Shown here: positions 48,101 through 57,700 of the stretch, piece after piece
How positions within the stretch are numbered: the stretch's first letter is position 1
How the letters are laid out: the number at the start of each line of letters is the position of its first letter
Source of the DNA: Candidatus Peregrinibacteria bacterium CG11_big_fil_rev_8_21_14_0_20_49_14
GTDB taxonomy: Bacteria; Patescibacteriota; Gracilibacteria; Peribacterales; Peribacteraceae
Reading direction: 5' to 3'
Assembly (NCBI GenBank): GCA_002787035.1
Contig: PCVP01000026.1
Span: 1-64,000 of the forward strand
Length of the DNA: 64,000 nucleotides
The notes under the pieces: generated by a model
Told to the model about the DNA's origin: nothing
Databases searched by the model: none
What the model saw: the letters and a program-made list of their open reading frames with translations, nothing else
Made by a program: the position numbers and the translations under genes

Positions 48101-50616
48101 TTATGCCGCGACGCAATCAAAACAGCGGACGTTTCCACAATACAGATCTCGTGCTCGAGATCAGCTCGTCTGTTAATCGAAAAAAATGGGATGAGAATAG
48201 ATACGAAGCATTTATTGATGAACTTTGTGGGGTCAGAGAGTACCAGAAAGACGCGATATTTTGCGCGCTTCGGTACTTGCTCGGTGGTGAGTATCGCAAC
48301 TTACGAGACTTGGCCAAGAAAAATTTTGAGCAGAACGAAGTTTTGCGTGATAAGTACGGTACACAGGGCAATTTTGAACGACATTTACAATTACCGGACC
48401 AACTTGCCGCCTCACTAGACTTGGCAACTGGCACGGGCAAAAGCTATGTGATGTATGGCATTGCGGCGATCATGCTTGCTGAGGGCACGGTTGATAGAGT
48501 TTTGGTGTTGTGTCCGTCCACGACGATTGAAACAGAATTATTGGAAAAATTTGAGCTATTGGCTGGAAACGCCGATTTGCGTGATCTTTTGCCAGCAAAT
48601 GCGGTAGTGAATGCTCCGCGTGTGATAAATGCCAGTGAGAGCATTGTGTCCGGCAGTATTTGTATAGAGAACTATCACGCAATCCTCGCCCATGTGCACT
48701 CGTCAATTCGCGATAGTCTGCAAGGTAAGGGGGAACGCACGCTTATTTTGAATGATGAGGCACACCATGTCACAAACGAGGTGGCGAGTAAGGCGAAGCG
48801 CTGGAAGGAATTTTTAACCGATCCGAGTTTCGTATTCCGCTATGTCATCGGCGTTTCTGGCACTTGCTATCTTGGCAATGAGTATTTTTCCGATGTGATT
48901 TATCGCTATTCGTTGCGGCAAGCAATGGAAGAAAAGTTTGTGAAGAAAGTGCAGTATGTCGCCGAAATGCCGCGGACGAGACAACCGGAAGAAGAAAAGT
49001 GGCAATTAGTAATGAATCGCCATGAAGAGCTCCAGCGCAAGTTGAAATCGCATAAATTACGTCCGCTGACCATTGTCATCACGAAAGACATTCGTGGTTG
49101 TAAGGATGTAGCCGAGAAATTCAAAGCATTTTTGCAAGAACAAACTGGCAAAAGCCGAGAGCAAATCGACGAGCAGGTGCTTGTCATTCATAGCGACGCG
49201 CCGGATTTGCCGCGTCTTGCAGGTGTAAACAACGCAACGAGCAAAGTTGAATGGATTTTATCGGTTTCCATGTTGAACGAGGGTTGGGATGTGAAGCGCG
49301 TTTTTCAGATCGTTCCACACGAAAAAAGGGCATTTGACAGCAAGCTGCTCATCGCCCAAGTGCTCGGGCGCGGCCTGCGAGTGCCGGACGGCTGGAAAGG
49401 TCCACAACCGGAGGTTACGATTTTCAATCATGACCGATGGGCGGATGACATTAGGCATCTAGTTAATGAAGTTTTGGAATTTGAGAAACGCATACCGACC
49501 TTTCCGGTTACCTCGTCTGAATATAATTTTGAACTTCTGAACATTGAATATGATCCGAAACCGCGTACAGAAACTTATAAAATGGAAGAGCCATACCAGC
49601 TTTTAAAAAAGGGATATGTTGATTTGTCCACGGAATTGCCGCAAGAAGAAATGACGGTTGAATTTGAGGAAGCTGATACCGGTGTGCGGACCCAGTGGAA
49701 AACGAAAATAAGGCACAAAACTTATACGCCACATGAAGTTGCCGAAGTTATGTTTCAGCGATTTGAGGATTTGCCGGAAGACGAAGATCGCAAATTTTAT
49801 ATAAAACAGTTGCCCCTTGATAAGCTGGAAGAAATTGTCAAAAGGTCTTTGATAGAAACGGGGAATAAGGTCATTACTGAGAGTATGCGTCAGAAGTTTT
49901 TGCAGTCACTTGGAACCCTCCAAAGGAAAGAGGCGCAAGTCGTTCGCTACGATTTTGAGCCGACAAACTACTATCCAATATCAACGGTCGAGCGACCACA
50001 AGAGAGCGCGAGCGCATCTGATTTGAAGAACGGCAAAACGTTTTTTTACACGAGTAAGACGAAGGAAAATATGCCGGATGAGTATAAGGACTTTTATGAA
50101 GAAGCTATTGCGGAAGGAAGCGGCTTTAAATGTGTGCAAGTTGCCAATAATTACGACTTCAGGTCGCCGCTTAATGCCGTAGTTGCAGATCACGACAATG
50201 AGCGAAGATTCGTTAAGGAGTTAATGAAAGCCGAAAATGCGGAGCATATTGCCGCATGGATAAAGTCAACGCCAATGAGTTTTTACGAAATTGATTATTT
50301 CTGGAAGAAAGGCGAACACCCAAAGCGCGGAAAATTCAGCCCCGACTTTTTCATAAAAACCGATGGCTTAATTTTGGTCGTAGAGATTAAAGACGACGAT
50401 GAGATTGGCGATCCGTTAGTAGAGAACAAAAAGAAAAATGAATACGCGCTCGCTCATTTTGGGCGGATCAATGCTTATTTGCGAAAGAATAAAAAACAAC
50501 AAACTTATAAATTCAATTTTCTCACCCCGTCTGACTTTAATGGCTATTTTCAAAGCATTAGAGAAGGGGGCATTGCGGATTTCACATCAGAATTGGATGT
50601 TGAATTGAAAAAGTGA
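48097..50616 (+). CDS. res: Type III restriction enzyme subunit (Res)
   Basis: 839 residues. Superfamily 2 translocase: Walker A ATGTGKSYVM (near residue 110), DEAH-like box NDEAHH (near 223), motif VI QVLGRGLRVPD (near 423). The C-terminus has the PD-(D/E)XK nuclease PDFFIKTDGLILVVEIKDDDE (near 750). Complete, so the R-M system looks functional. The stop is 38 bp before the right IR2 arm. Confidence 0.93.
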   Translation: MIMPRRNQNSGRFHNTDLVLEISSSVNRKKWDENRYEAFIDELCGVREYQKDAIFCALRYLLGGEYRNLRDLAKKNFEQNEVLRDKYGTQGNFERHLQLPDQLAASLDLATGTGKSYVMYGIAAIMLAEGTVDRVLVLCPSTTIETELLEKFELLAGNADLRDLLPANAVVNAPRVINASESIVSGSICIENYHAILAHVHSSIRDSLQGKGERTLILNDEAHHVTNEVASKAKRWKEFLTDPSFVFRYVIGVSGTCYLGNEYFSDVIYRYSLRQAMEEKFVKKVQYVAEMPRTRQPEEEKWQLVMNRHEELQRKLKSHKLRPLTIVITKDIRGCKDVAEKFKAFLQEQTGKSREQIDEQVLVIHSDAPDLPRLAGVNNATSKVEWILSVSMLNEGWDVKRVFQIVPHEKRAFDSKLLIAQVLGRGLRVPDGWKGPQPEVTIFNHDRWADDIRHLVNEVLEFEKRIPTFPVTSSEYNFELLNIEYDPKPRTETYKMEEPYQLLKKGYVDLSTELPQEEMTVEFEEADTGVRTQWKTKIRHKTYTPHEVAEVMFQRFEDLPEDEDRKFYIKQLPLDKLEEIVKRSLIETGNKVITESMRQKFLQSLGTLQRKEAQVVRYDFEPTNYYPISTVERPQESASASDLKNGKTFFYTSKTKENMPDEYKDFYEEAIAEGSGFKCVQVANNYDFRSPLNAVVADHDNERRFVKELMKAENAEHIAAWIKSTPMSFYEIDYFWKKGEHPKRGKFSPDFFIKTDGLILVVEIKDDDEIGDPLVENKKKNEYALAHFGRINAYLRKNKKQQTYKFNFLTPSDFNGYFQSIREGGIADFTSELDVELKK

Positions 50617-50653
50617 AATGTACGAACCCGAAAAAGAACGCCTTGAAATCGCC

Positions 50654-50755
50654 CGGAAAACGGCGGCGGCGCGGGCGGCTGGGCGCGCGAATTGTTGCAG
50701 CCGCCGCGCCGCTAGCAGCCCAGATCGGTTCGGATTTTTTGCAGCACCCCCTGCC
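50654..50755 (-). repeat. IR2 right arm (102 bp)
   Basis: Reverse complement of 45718-45819 with one mismatch. On the plus strand it ends in CCCCTGCCA followed by TCAC, almost the same as CTGCCAATCAC at the tRNA end (44168-44178). Confidence 0.92.
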
Positions 50756-50828
50756 ATCACTGGCTATGGTTTATAGACCCGCTTGCCTCAGCCAAAAAGT
50801 CAGAGTTCGAGGGGGTGGTTTTTTGGTT
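50756..50828. other. Junction after IR2, no gene
   Basis: Between the right IR2 arm and the stop of the next leftward gene. I see no promoter; a T-rich stretch (ggttttttgg) is present without a clear stem. Confidence 0.4.
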
Positions 50829-51470
50829 CTAGACCGCGTTGGCTTTTGTGTGCTTTGGCCTTGTCCGTATTTCGCAGCCACGCAAAAAATATGCAGCGAT
50901 CTCCTTACGATCGGGCCTGAAATAAGCAACAGATATGTTTCCTGCCTTATCCTCGTATGTATCTGGAACGTGATCAACGTTATGGCTCCAGACGTTCGTA
51001 CTGCTTCCATCTTCTTTCCCGTGCCCCCATTTGGAGGTGATTTTGCCATCTTTGACTTTCCCCATATGGATAACTGTCATCTGTTGAATATCGTCATGCG
51101 GCTCGGCCAGGTAGACCACCACATCATCATCTTGGATATCTTTGGGAGCGACCCTTTCCATAAAGTGATATGCAACTCCATAGAATGAACTCCAACTCCA
51201 TTCCCATTTATATTTCTCGGGATATCGATAGCCGTGGCTCGAAAAGATCTTCTCTTTGTTCTCAAGGATGATCGGGTTCTTATGTAAATCGAAGCAATGC
51301 GCGAATGCCGGATAGTCATCCTTAACATCGTCGGGTCCAAGTTCCACGAGTGCGCAGGAATGAGCATATTGCTGCTGTAGATCATCCATCGCCGTCTCTT
51401 GTGCATCTGGTGGCTCCTGATTGACGCCACTCAGCGCGTGCCGAAGTTCATGGAGTGCCTGCGCGTTCAT
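50829..51470 (-). CDS. DUF7689/NlpC-like putative hydrolase
   Basis: 213 residues. The C-terminal half reads DDVVVYLAEP...VIHMGKV...ITSKWGHG...HNVDHVPDTY...VAYFRPD, a pattern like CHAP/NlpC-type small hydrolases in which SKWG and VPxSY are conserved (DUF7689-like). A possible catalytic pair is Cys in AHCFD and His in VIHMG. It is soluble, with no signal peptide. Function would be amidase or toxin-like; this is weak. Divergent from the small zinc-ribbon gene with 29 bp between. Confidence 0.5.
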   Translation of the reverse strand: MNAQALHELRHALSGVNQEPPDAQETAMDDLQQQYAHSCALVELGPDDVKDDYPAFAHCFDLHKNPIILENKEKIFSSHGYRYPEKYKWEWSWSSFYGVAYHFMERVAPKDIQDDDVVVYLAEPHDDIQQMTVIHMGKVKDGKITSKWGHGKEDGSSTNVWSHNVDHVPDTYEDKAGNISVAYFRPDRKEIAAYFLRGCEIRTRPKHTKANAV

Positions 51471-51499
51471 GTGATGATAATACCGTGTATACTGTCACC

Positions 51500-51691
51500 A
51501 TGAAAGCATTCTGTATGCAATGTCCGAAGTGCGCCGAGTCTCTGCCCATCACGATGAATCTATCTGAAGGAGAACTGTTAGAAATCAAAGAAGGCGCACC
51601 CGCACCTTCCACGCTTTGTATTTGCGGCGCGGTGCAGCGGATACCGCCGGGAATTTACAAGGGAACTTCTGAAGGCACTGTTCGCCAGTAA
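51500..51691 (+). CDS. Small zinc-ribbon protein
   Basis: 63 residues from ATG 51500: CMQCPKC near the start and CICG later, with an acidic middle; likely one zinc ribbon. A TATACT box (51488-51493) lies six bases before the ATG, so the mRNA may be leaderless. No known partner. Confidence 0.55.
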   Translation: MKAFCMQCPKCAESLPITMNLSEGELLEIKEGAPAPSTLCICGAVQRIPPGIYKGTSEGTVRQ

Positions 51692-51715
51692 CTCTGAGTA
51701 ACCTACAGATTCGGG

Positions 51716-52888
51716 TTACTTCTTCAAAGTCTTTAAGAATGCTGAATACCGATGTTCCGTGTCTGTGAGAAGGTCCGAGTATGTTCGAATTTTGAATGCA
51801 CTTGATCGGTGTTTCATGCGCCGCATCAAATCGTCACTCTTTTTATTACCCACGAGATATCCCTCGTAGGAACGAAAGTTCTGGTACTGCTCTGCCAGGG
51901 TCATGTAGGTCTCCAACTGATTCATATCTTCAATCTCCAGCATATGGGATGGCCGCTTCAATTCGACAATCACAAGCTTTTCATCGATTGTTCCACAGAC
52001 AAAGTCAGGTCGCTTCTTCCCGTATTTTTTCTTGTCTTTCTTGCTCAATTCTTCGCCAATGAAGGTGCGGATTGTCTCATTGGAATGAAGAAGCCAATAC
52101 CGTTCATCGATCATCCACATCGCACGCTCAAGAATCCGATGAATGGAATTATCTCCCCGGATCTCGAACGTTCGCGGATCTTGAATTTGTTTTTTGAACA
52201 ATTCGATCGTTTCCAGACGTGACTGTACCTGCTGTGCTACTGTCGTGATCTGATGAAGAGACCAATTCTCTAGAAGTTTTTCCAGATCCTCCAATGCTCG
52301 TTGCCCTTGCTTGGGGAGTTTCTTGACCACGGCAAGGAATGCTTCCCGAAAGCCAGCATTCATGTTTGTCAGTGCATCCGAAAGCTCTCCCATAACTTCC
52401 ATGAGCCGCCCCATTTCTTCTTGAGTCATCTTCTTTGCATCAATGGAACTCACGATCTGACGCAGGGTGTCCGGATACTGACCTACAAGTTCTTTCAAGC
52501 CACGCGATACCGCGGCAGCATCCTGTTTCTGTTTTCGAATCTCAGAAATAATTTCTTGCCGTTTTTTCCAGCCCAATATCGGTCCTAAATCGTTCTCGAT
52601 AAGTGCTTCGATCTTGCCCCACTGAGCGGCATTCGGAATGTGAAAATTTGCCCTTCCCCCAGGCCACCACTTTGTCAGCGTGATACGATTTTCAGCTTTT
52701 CCATATTTGGGATCCGGCTTGGTGATTTCTACGCTCACCTGCCTGTTGATGGGTCTCTTGGCAACGACCCACTCTGGAGCAAATTTGGCCGAATTACATG
52801 ATTCACACTTCACAGCATCGCCACCGTTCTCTGCTCCGCAGCGATTACAGATTCTACCTGACGATTTCATCTTCTTTTTCTTGATCAT
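51716..52888 (-). CDS. Shedu-like nuclease with N-terminal zinc finger
   Basis: 390 residues from ATG 52888. A CNRC...KCESC zinc finger (residues 14-31) is followed by a helical region with long charged stretches, then the C-terminal DUF4263/SduA-type PD-(D/E)XK nuclease: RPDFVCG, KLVIVELKRP (catalytic E and K, near 305-312), and the Gln of DMNQLETYM. Shedu proteins are single-gene antiphage systems. The helical part could sense the phage signal. Start ATG 52870 is an alternative. Confidence 0.82.
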   Translation of the reverse strand: MIKKKKMKSSGRICNRCGAENGGDAVKCESCNSAKFAPEWVVAKRPINRQVSVEITKPDPKYGKAENRITLTKWWPGGRANFHIPNAAQWGKIEALIENDLGPILGWKKRQEIISEIRKQKQDAAAVSRGLKELVGQYPDTLRQIVSSIDAKKMTQEEMGRLMEVMGELSDALTNMNAGFREAFLAVVKKLPKQGQRALEDLEKLLENWSLHQITTVAQQVQSRLETIELFKKQIQDPRTFEIRGDNSIHRILERAMWMIDERYWLLHSNETIRTFIGEELSKKDKKKYGKKRPDFVCGTIDEKLVIVELKRPSHMLEIEDMNQLETYMTLAEQYQNFRSYEGYLVGNKKSDDLMRRMKHRSSAFKIRTYSDLLTDTEHRYSAFLKTLKK

Positions 52889-52962
52889 ATGGGTCAATTC
52901 TACTTTCCAAACGTTTCTAACGCCACCTATGTCGGGCGTTGAAAGCAATTTGCATGTCCAAC

Positions 52963-52990
52963 GATGGGGGCAGACTTTCCTGCCCCCATC
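52963..52990. terminator. Strong hairpin between SNase and Shedu genes
   Basis: GATGGGGGCAG, 6-base loop, CTGCCCCCATC: a perfect 11-bp stem, but only a short T/C tail. It lies after the SNase stop (53002, minus strand) and probably ends its transcript. Confidence 0.65.
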
Positions 52991-53001
52991 TCTTCAAATC
53001 A

Positions 53002-54237
53002 TCAGCAATTCCCCGCCTTCCTCCACCCCGCAGCTTCTGCTTCCTGCTCGGAGCAGAACCATCTCTCTCCGGCGGATTCATCGATCTCAGTCTTGTCGTA
53101 GCTCCCGCAGCCAGGCAGGTGGTAGATCTTCTCTTTGCTGCTTGAGATGTTGCCCTTGATCTCACAGGAATCGCTCACAGGCTCTTCCTCTTCTGGTTCG
53201 GGTGATGGCTCCGCTGCTGGCTCGTCCGTTGCATCAGTGCCTTCCAACAGCCTCCACACAATCCACACTACGTCCTTACGGCTCATCCCTGCTCCAACAT
53301 TCACATTATTACTGAAGAGCACCTGATTACTTTTGGCATGACTCAGGTACGGCTCGTACCACGCTCCGCTAGCCGATGTATCGCCTGAAATGCCGAGCGC
53401 CACGTAGGCCATTTTTAGTGCCTCTGCAAAATTCACGGGCTGTTCCGGCTTAAATGATCCATCGGGATATCCCTGCACGATACCCTGCTGTTTCCCGTAG
53501 CGGACGTAAGGCGTATACCACGCATTTTCATCCACGTCTCGGAATCCAGTTGATTCGGAAGCAGAGGCGACGTCGCTGCCCTTAGCTCCCAGCACAATCT
53601 TGAGGAACTCAGCGCGGTTCACCGTCTTGTCTGGTCCGAATGTGCCATCCGGATAGCCGCTGAGAACGCCACTCTCCTTACCCCAGTGAATTGCCTGGGC
53701 ATACGGATGTGAGGAGGACACATCGCTGAAATCTTCAACGCCGCTTCCGTTGCAACTACTCCATAGCCCTCGGTTCCCATCTCGTGCTTCTTTCTCCAGT
53801 TCGTTGTATTGCTCCAGTCTCGGATGCGGGTACTGCTTATAGCTGTAGGCATAGCCGTCCTCGATCATCTTTGCACCGATGTCCTCGCCATTCAGATAGA
53901 CATAGCGAAGTAGTCGATCATACTTATCCCTATCTTCCGCAGGATTCTGCTCTAACACAACATCCTTTCCTTCAAGAAGCTCTTTGAGCTTGTTGCTCGC
54001 CTCTTTGCCGAAGCATTGGACCGGCTTGCGCGGATCGACTGTTTCAGGAGTATCAATACCGATGATGCGAACTGTTTCGCTGACACCAAGCTGCACTTTG
54101 AATGTATCACCGTCGACAACCCGTGTGACGGTTCCCTGATCGCCCTCAGCGAACGTTAAGACAGGGAAGAGAATAGAGATTGAGAGAATCGCCACAACGG
54201 TCGATCTCTTGCCGGTTATATAATGAGTTTTGCGCAT
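53002..54237 (-). CDS. Exported thermonuclease with SLH domains
   Basis: 411 residues. Signal peptide ([19 protein letters not shown], cleavage near residue 31), then an SNase domain: [31 protein letters not shown] carry the catalytic Arg, Asp and Glu. Two to three S-layer-homology repeats follow ([38 protein letters not shown]), then a Glu/Pro linker and a C-terminal Cys/His domain (YHLPGC...[18 protein letters not shown]). It should degrade DNA or RNA at the cell surface, for defence or nucleotide scavenging. ATG 54237 is chosen because it opens the signal peptide. Confidence 0.85.
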   Translation of the reverse strand: MRKTHYITGKRSTVVAILSISILFPVLTFAEGDQGTVTRVVDGDTFKVQLGVSETVRIIGIDTPETVDPRKPVQCFGKEASNKLKELLEGKDVVLEQNPAEDRDKYDRLLRYVYLNGEDIGAKMIEDGYAYSYKQYPHPRLEQYNELEKEARDGNRGLWSSCNGSGVEDFSDVSSSHPYAQAIHWGKESGVLSGYPDGTFGPDKTVNRAEFLKIVLGAKGSDVASASESTGFRDVDENAWYTPYVRYGKQQGIVQGYPDGSFKPEQPVNFAEALKMAYVALGISGDTSASGAWYEPYLSHAKSNQVLFSNNVNVGAGMSRKDVVWIVWRLLEGTDATDEPAAEPSPEPEEEEPVSDSCEIKGNISSSKEKIYHLPGCGSYDKTEIDESAGERWFCSEQEAEAAGWRKAGNC

Positions 54238-54333
54238 CAGAAAGAGGGTAAAGAGTAGATATGACAAGGGATGCCACAGGGGTGGCGAAATGCCAGCGAC
54301 AACGTGCCAGATCTGGTCGGTGTCCAGTTCATT

Positions 54334-54357
54334 CACCAACAGTTATACACCAACAGT
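54334..54357. promoter_or_regulatory. Direct repeat CACCAACAGT, candidate operator
   Basis: CACCAACAGT at 54334-54343 and 54348-54357, a 14-bp period, in the divergent space between the SNase gene and the HTH regulator. Confidence 0.4.
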
Positions 54358-54399
54358 CATTGGTACTCAATCATAGGTGTTCACACCAAAATCATTGTC

Positions 54400-54621
54400 G
54401 TGAAGCAAGATGTCGTATCCAATCTCGGCAAACACATCCGCATCCTTCGTCGGAAGCACAAGTTGACGCAGGAGGAACTGGCAGGCCGTTCGCATATCAG
54501 CCTGAAGTATGTCCAGAATCTCGAGGGGAAGACGCCGCAGAATCCCAGCCTCGTGATCCTGCAGAAATTGGCGGATGGCTTCGGGATTCCTCTCTGGAAA
54601 CTGCTTAAGTTTGAGGACTGA
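54400..54621 (+). CDS. Xre-type HTH regulator
   Basis: 73 residues from GTG 54400: LGKHIRILRRKHKLTQEELAGRS and HISLKYVQNLEGKTPQNPSL form a full HTH_3 domain. The stop ends one base before that of the recombinase on the opposite strand. It probably represses the adjacent mobile module or itself. Confidence 0.75.
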   Translation: MKQDVVSNLGKHIRILRRKHKLTQEELAGRSHISLKYVQNLEGKTPQNPSLVILQKLADGFGIPLWKLLKFED

Positions 54622-55995
54622 TCACTCCTTGGCCTCTTTCGCGAGCGTGATCTTCCCATCCTCCAGCGTGATCTTGTTCCGGAGGCAGTTGAGCAGCTCC
54701 CGCTTCTCCTCGATCTTCCCATTCTGCAGGAGGTACTTGGCGTACGCCCGAATCTCCACCCTTGGCATCTTCGCGCTCGCACTCTGGCCCAAGACTCCCG
54801 TTGTGAATTTCTCGTATCGAGACACCTCCTCCTGCAGCTTCTTCTTCATGCCGATCTTGTCGAGATCAATTGTGTCGATGATGGTAAGGAGACTCTCCAG
54901 CAGTTCATCCTCGCGGATCGACGGCTGCTTGCAGTCATGGTTTTTGGCATGGCAGCAGCGGTAGTACACGTACTTCCTGATACTCCCGTCCTTCATCCTC
55001 TTATGTTTCTCCTCAGCAGTGATACCTGAGCCGCAGTTCCCACAGAGCATCATCTTCGTGAAGGCGAATTCCTTGCTGCCCCATTGTTTCTTCGGGGCCA
55101 TGTCGAGTACCTTTCCGGCCTCCTCGAACAGGCGCTGGCTCACGAGCGGCTCATACGTCCCTTGATACCAGTTGCCGCTCCCGACCGGATACTCAAACTT
55201 CCCCGTGTAGAAGGGATTCCGGAGCATCCGATAGATCATGCTGAGCGTGATGGTTCTGCCCAGTTTCGTGGTAAACCCGACCTCCTGCATCCACCGATGG
55301 AGTTGTCGCCCCGACGCATGCTGATAGGCCACCTTCTCGAAAGCCTGCCGCACGAACGGTCCCCGGATCGGGTCCGGGATGACTCTGTTTTTCTTGTCCT
55401 CCGGTCGCTTCTCGAGTGCGTACCCAAGCGCTGGGATACAGGGGCGGTGACCCATCTCCGCTCTCGTTTTCATGCCACGCTTCGTATTGATCCCTCGGTT
55501 GTCGTTTTCCAGCTTCGCTTGCGAGCAGAGAATCATCAGCAGAAATTTCTCATTCGGATTGTTGGTGAATCCCTGCCCATGCGTTCGGATTTCAATGAGA
55601 TGCCCCTGATCCATGAGGTCGACGACTGTTCCGAGATCGCCCGCGTTCCTACTAAGTCGGTCCGCAGCCCATGTCAGGATGCCGTTAAACATGCCTGCAC
55701 GAACATCGGTCAGCAGTTGCTTGAAGACAGGCCGCGCTCCTGATGCTTTGGCGGAGTGACTCTCTCGGCGCACTTCTGCGATCTCGAGTCCCTCCCTCTT
55801 GGCGAGTTCTAACATCGCTTTAATTTGCGAATCGATGCTGAGCGCCTGCCGTTCGTCGTCCTCACTCGATTTTCTCGCGTAGAGGCAATACCGCATCGCT
55901 CCGGTGGAGGCGAGCGACGGGGTAAGATCGAGATGGGTCAGTTCTGGTATTGGTGTTTTTGGAGCCTTGGTTCGGCTCAGGGTGGCGGTTGCCAT
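54622..55995 (-). CDS. Large serine recombinase of the terminase module
   Basis: 457 residues from ATG 55995. Resolvase domain with YCLYARKSS (nucleophile Ser), WAADRLSRN; Recombinase domain (GYALEKRPEDKKNR...); zinc ribbon CGNCGSG...YYRCCHAKNHDC; coiled coil near the end. A 33-residue N-terminal lead precedes the catalytic domain; the Met just before RYCLYARKS is an alternative start. It is distinct from the recombinase at 44117-45604. Confidence 0.88.
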   Translation of the reverse strand: MATATLSRTKAPKTPIPELTHLDLTPSLASTGAMRYCLYARKSSEDDERQALSIDSQIKAMLELAKREGLEIAEVRRESHSAKASGARPVFKQLLTDVRAGMFNGILTWAADRLSRNAGDLGTVVDLMDQGHLIEIRTHGQGFTNNPNEKFLLMILCSQAKLENDNRGINTKRGMKTRAEMGHRPCIPALGYALEKRPEDKKNRVIPDPIRGPFVRQAFEKVAYQHASGRQLHRWMQEVGFTTKLGRTITLSMIYRMLRNPFYTGKFEYPVGSGNWYQGTYEPLVSQRLFEEAGKVLDMAPKKQWGSKEFAFTKMMLCGNCGSGITAEEKHKRMKDGSIRKYVYYRCCHAKNHDCKQPSIREDELLESLLTIIDTIDLDKIGMKKKLQEEVSRYEKFTTGVLGQSASAKMPRVEIRAYAKYLLQNGKIEEKRELLNCLRNKITLEDGKITLAKEAKE

Positions 55996-56108
55996 AGGGA
56001 ATGAGGGGAAGAAATAGGCACACACAGCAATGCCGCAGCACCCCCTCTGTATCCAGGCGAAAGACCCTTTTGCCTTCCGCCTGGAACCCCTCAAATGCCC
56101 GTTTCTCC

Positions 56109-57671
56109 TTACATCCTCCGAAGAATATCCCAATGTGGCGCATCATCATCGCCCGGTTCGTTGATCTCGCCACGGATGCTGTCCCATCCGCTTAAAGAGC
56201 CATCGTTTCCGATAAAGCAGATTCCGAATGACCGCAACTTCTCCTCCAGCGCCTTCAGCACGAGAAGCGAGAAAGCGTCCGCCAAATCATCATACTTTTC
56301 GATACCGAAGTTCGTGAGTTGGTTGATGAGATCCTCGGCTCCCTGCCTCGGGAAAAGTACCTGTCCCGACTGCACCGCGTGGGAGGTGAGTGCGAGTCTC
56401 CCGCGCTTGTCCTGCCCCTTCACCTTCACGGCCTCGGCATCGCATTTTTTCTCCTTCAAGTGCTCCACAAGAGAAGACTGGTAACCGACGTCCTCGATGT
56501 AGAGCTTGGATTCCTGACCGTTCCCCGTGACCTCCGCCACCTGCTTCGCACGCTGCAATGTGTCGAGCGCCGTCAGCCGCTCATTTACAGGGTTTGGCAG
56601 GATGTAGATCATAGTCTTGCCCTCGATGTAATAGAGCCGCGCCGAGACCATCGCGGTGAAGTCGGCGCTATCGTTCAAGGAGATTGCGAGATCAATGCCG
56701 GTTGCCGTGTGCATGAAATGGACTTTGGTGCCGCCGCTCGTCGTAAGCTGATCCTTCGGGAACTCCTCGTAGTACTGAATCCATGCCGGATGGATCACCC
56801 GTTCGGCATTGGAGAGGATTGTGAGAAGAAACTCCCGATGCCACGCCGCTTCGCTCCCGATTCGAGTGCGTTCATCGTCGATCGCCTGTTGCGTCGGATA
56901 CTTGCCCGGCCAGAGCGTTTTGCCATCGACATCGAGGAGTGGATACTCCCTGTACTGTCCTTTCATGGAGCCATCTTGAATGTGCTTCTCGAATTTTTTC
57001 AGGAGGCAATCTTCATGAAGAAGGTTCCCGATAACGAATGTGCGCGTCTTCGGTCCGCCTGCCGGAATCACCTCACCCATGAGCCACTGATAGGTCTTGT
57101 CCCTTCCGTCTTTCGTTTTCACGGACTGCAAATCCTCGATATCATCGCAGATGATCAATTGCGGACGGTGCGGTCCATGTCGGATGCCGCGTACACTTGT
57201 TTCAGTAGATGCAGCCGTGATACGGGCACCGAGGAGCGGCAGGACAATGGAGGAGGAGTTCCACTCGTCCTCACGCTCGTCGAACGGCCCAAGGTCTTTT
57301 CTGAGCAGCGGATTCCGTTCGATCTCGTCCTTCAAATTTTTGAGATGTTGTCGCGCTTGGGCTTGGGTCTGCCCGAGGATCAGCACGAACTTGATCTCCA
57401 GTTTCCCAAGAATCGCCCACAGCGGGAACGAAAGACTTACGATTGTGGACTTGGCGGAGCCGCGGAACGCCGTGATGGCCGTGAGCTGCTGGGCAGCATC
57501 CTCGGTCGAATCGAAAATCTCATACTGGAAAGGGGCTGTTGGGCACGTCACGTAGTGTCCGAAGTAGACATGGAAGAAGTAGAAGTGGCTCTCCCGTGTG
57601 ATGCCACGCCGGAAGGGCTGGTCCTTGAGGATGCGACGGAGAATGTCTGGAGGAAGCTGGTTGTGTGCCAT
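56109..57671 (-). CDS. Phage large terminase-like ATPase/nuclease, copy 2
   Basis: 520 residues from ATG 57671. Walker A AFRGSAKST (near residue 65), Walker B PQLIICDDIED (near 170), and the RNase H-like nuclease Asp residues TGIDLAIS and the later IEDVGYQ and YDDLADAF. It closely parallels the next gene upstream, with the same motif order and many shared words (GQTQAQARQHL, GNLLHEDCLLK, ILPNPVNERLT). In phages TerL packages DNA into the capsid. Confidence 0.87.
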   Translation of the reverse strand: MAHNQLPPDILRRILKDQPFRRGITRESHFYFFHVYFGHYVTCPTAPFQYEIFDSTEDAAQQLTAITAFRGSAKSTIVSLSFPLWAILGKLEIKFVLILGQTQAQARQHLKNLKDEIERNPLLRKDLGPFDEREDEWNSSSIVLPLLGARITAASTETSVRGIRHGPHRPQLIICDDIEDLQSVKTKDGRDKTYQWLMGEVIPAGGPKTRTFVIGNLLHEDCLLKKFEKHIQDGSMKGQYREYPLLDVDGKTLWPGKYPTQQAIDDERTRIGSEAAWHREFLLTILSNAERVIHPAWIQYYEEFPKDQLTTSGGTKVHFMHTATGIDLAISLNDSADFTAMVSARLYYIEGKTMIYILPNPVNERLTALDTLQRAKQVAEVTGNGQESKLYIEDVGYQSSLVEHLKEKKCDAEAVKVKGQDKRGRLALTSHAVQSGQVLFPRQGAEDLINQLTNFGIEKYDDLADAFSLLVLKALEEKLRSFGICFIGNDGSLSGWDSIRGEINEPGDDDAPHWDILRRM

Positions 57672-57700
57672 AAGAAAGAGGGAAATGAAGAAATACAAAA

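Noticed and set aside
50613-51188. Rightward ORF of 191 codons across IR2 and beyond
   Set aside because: It begins by reading through the GC-rich repeat arm, has no domain, and lies antisense to the better-supported gene at 50829-51470.
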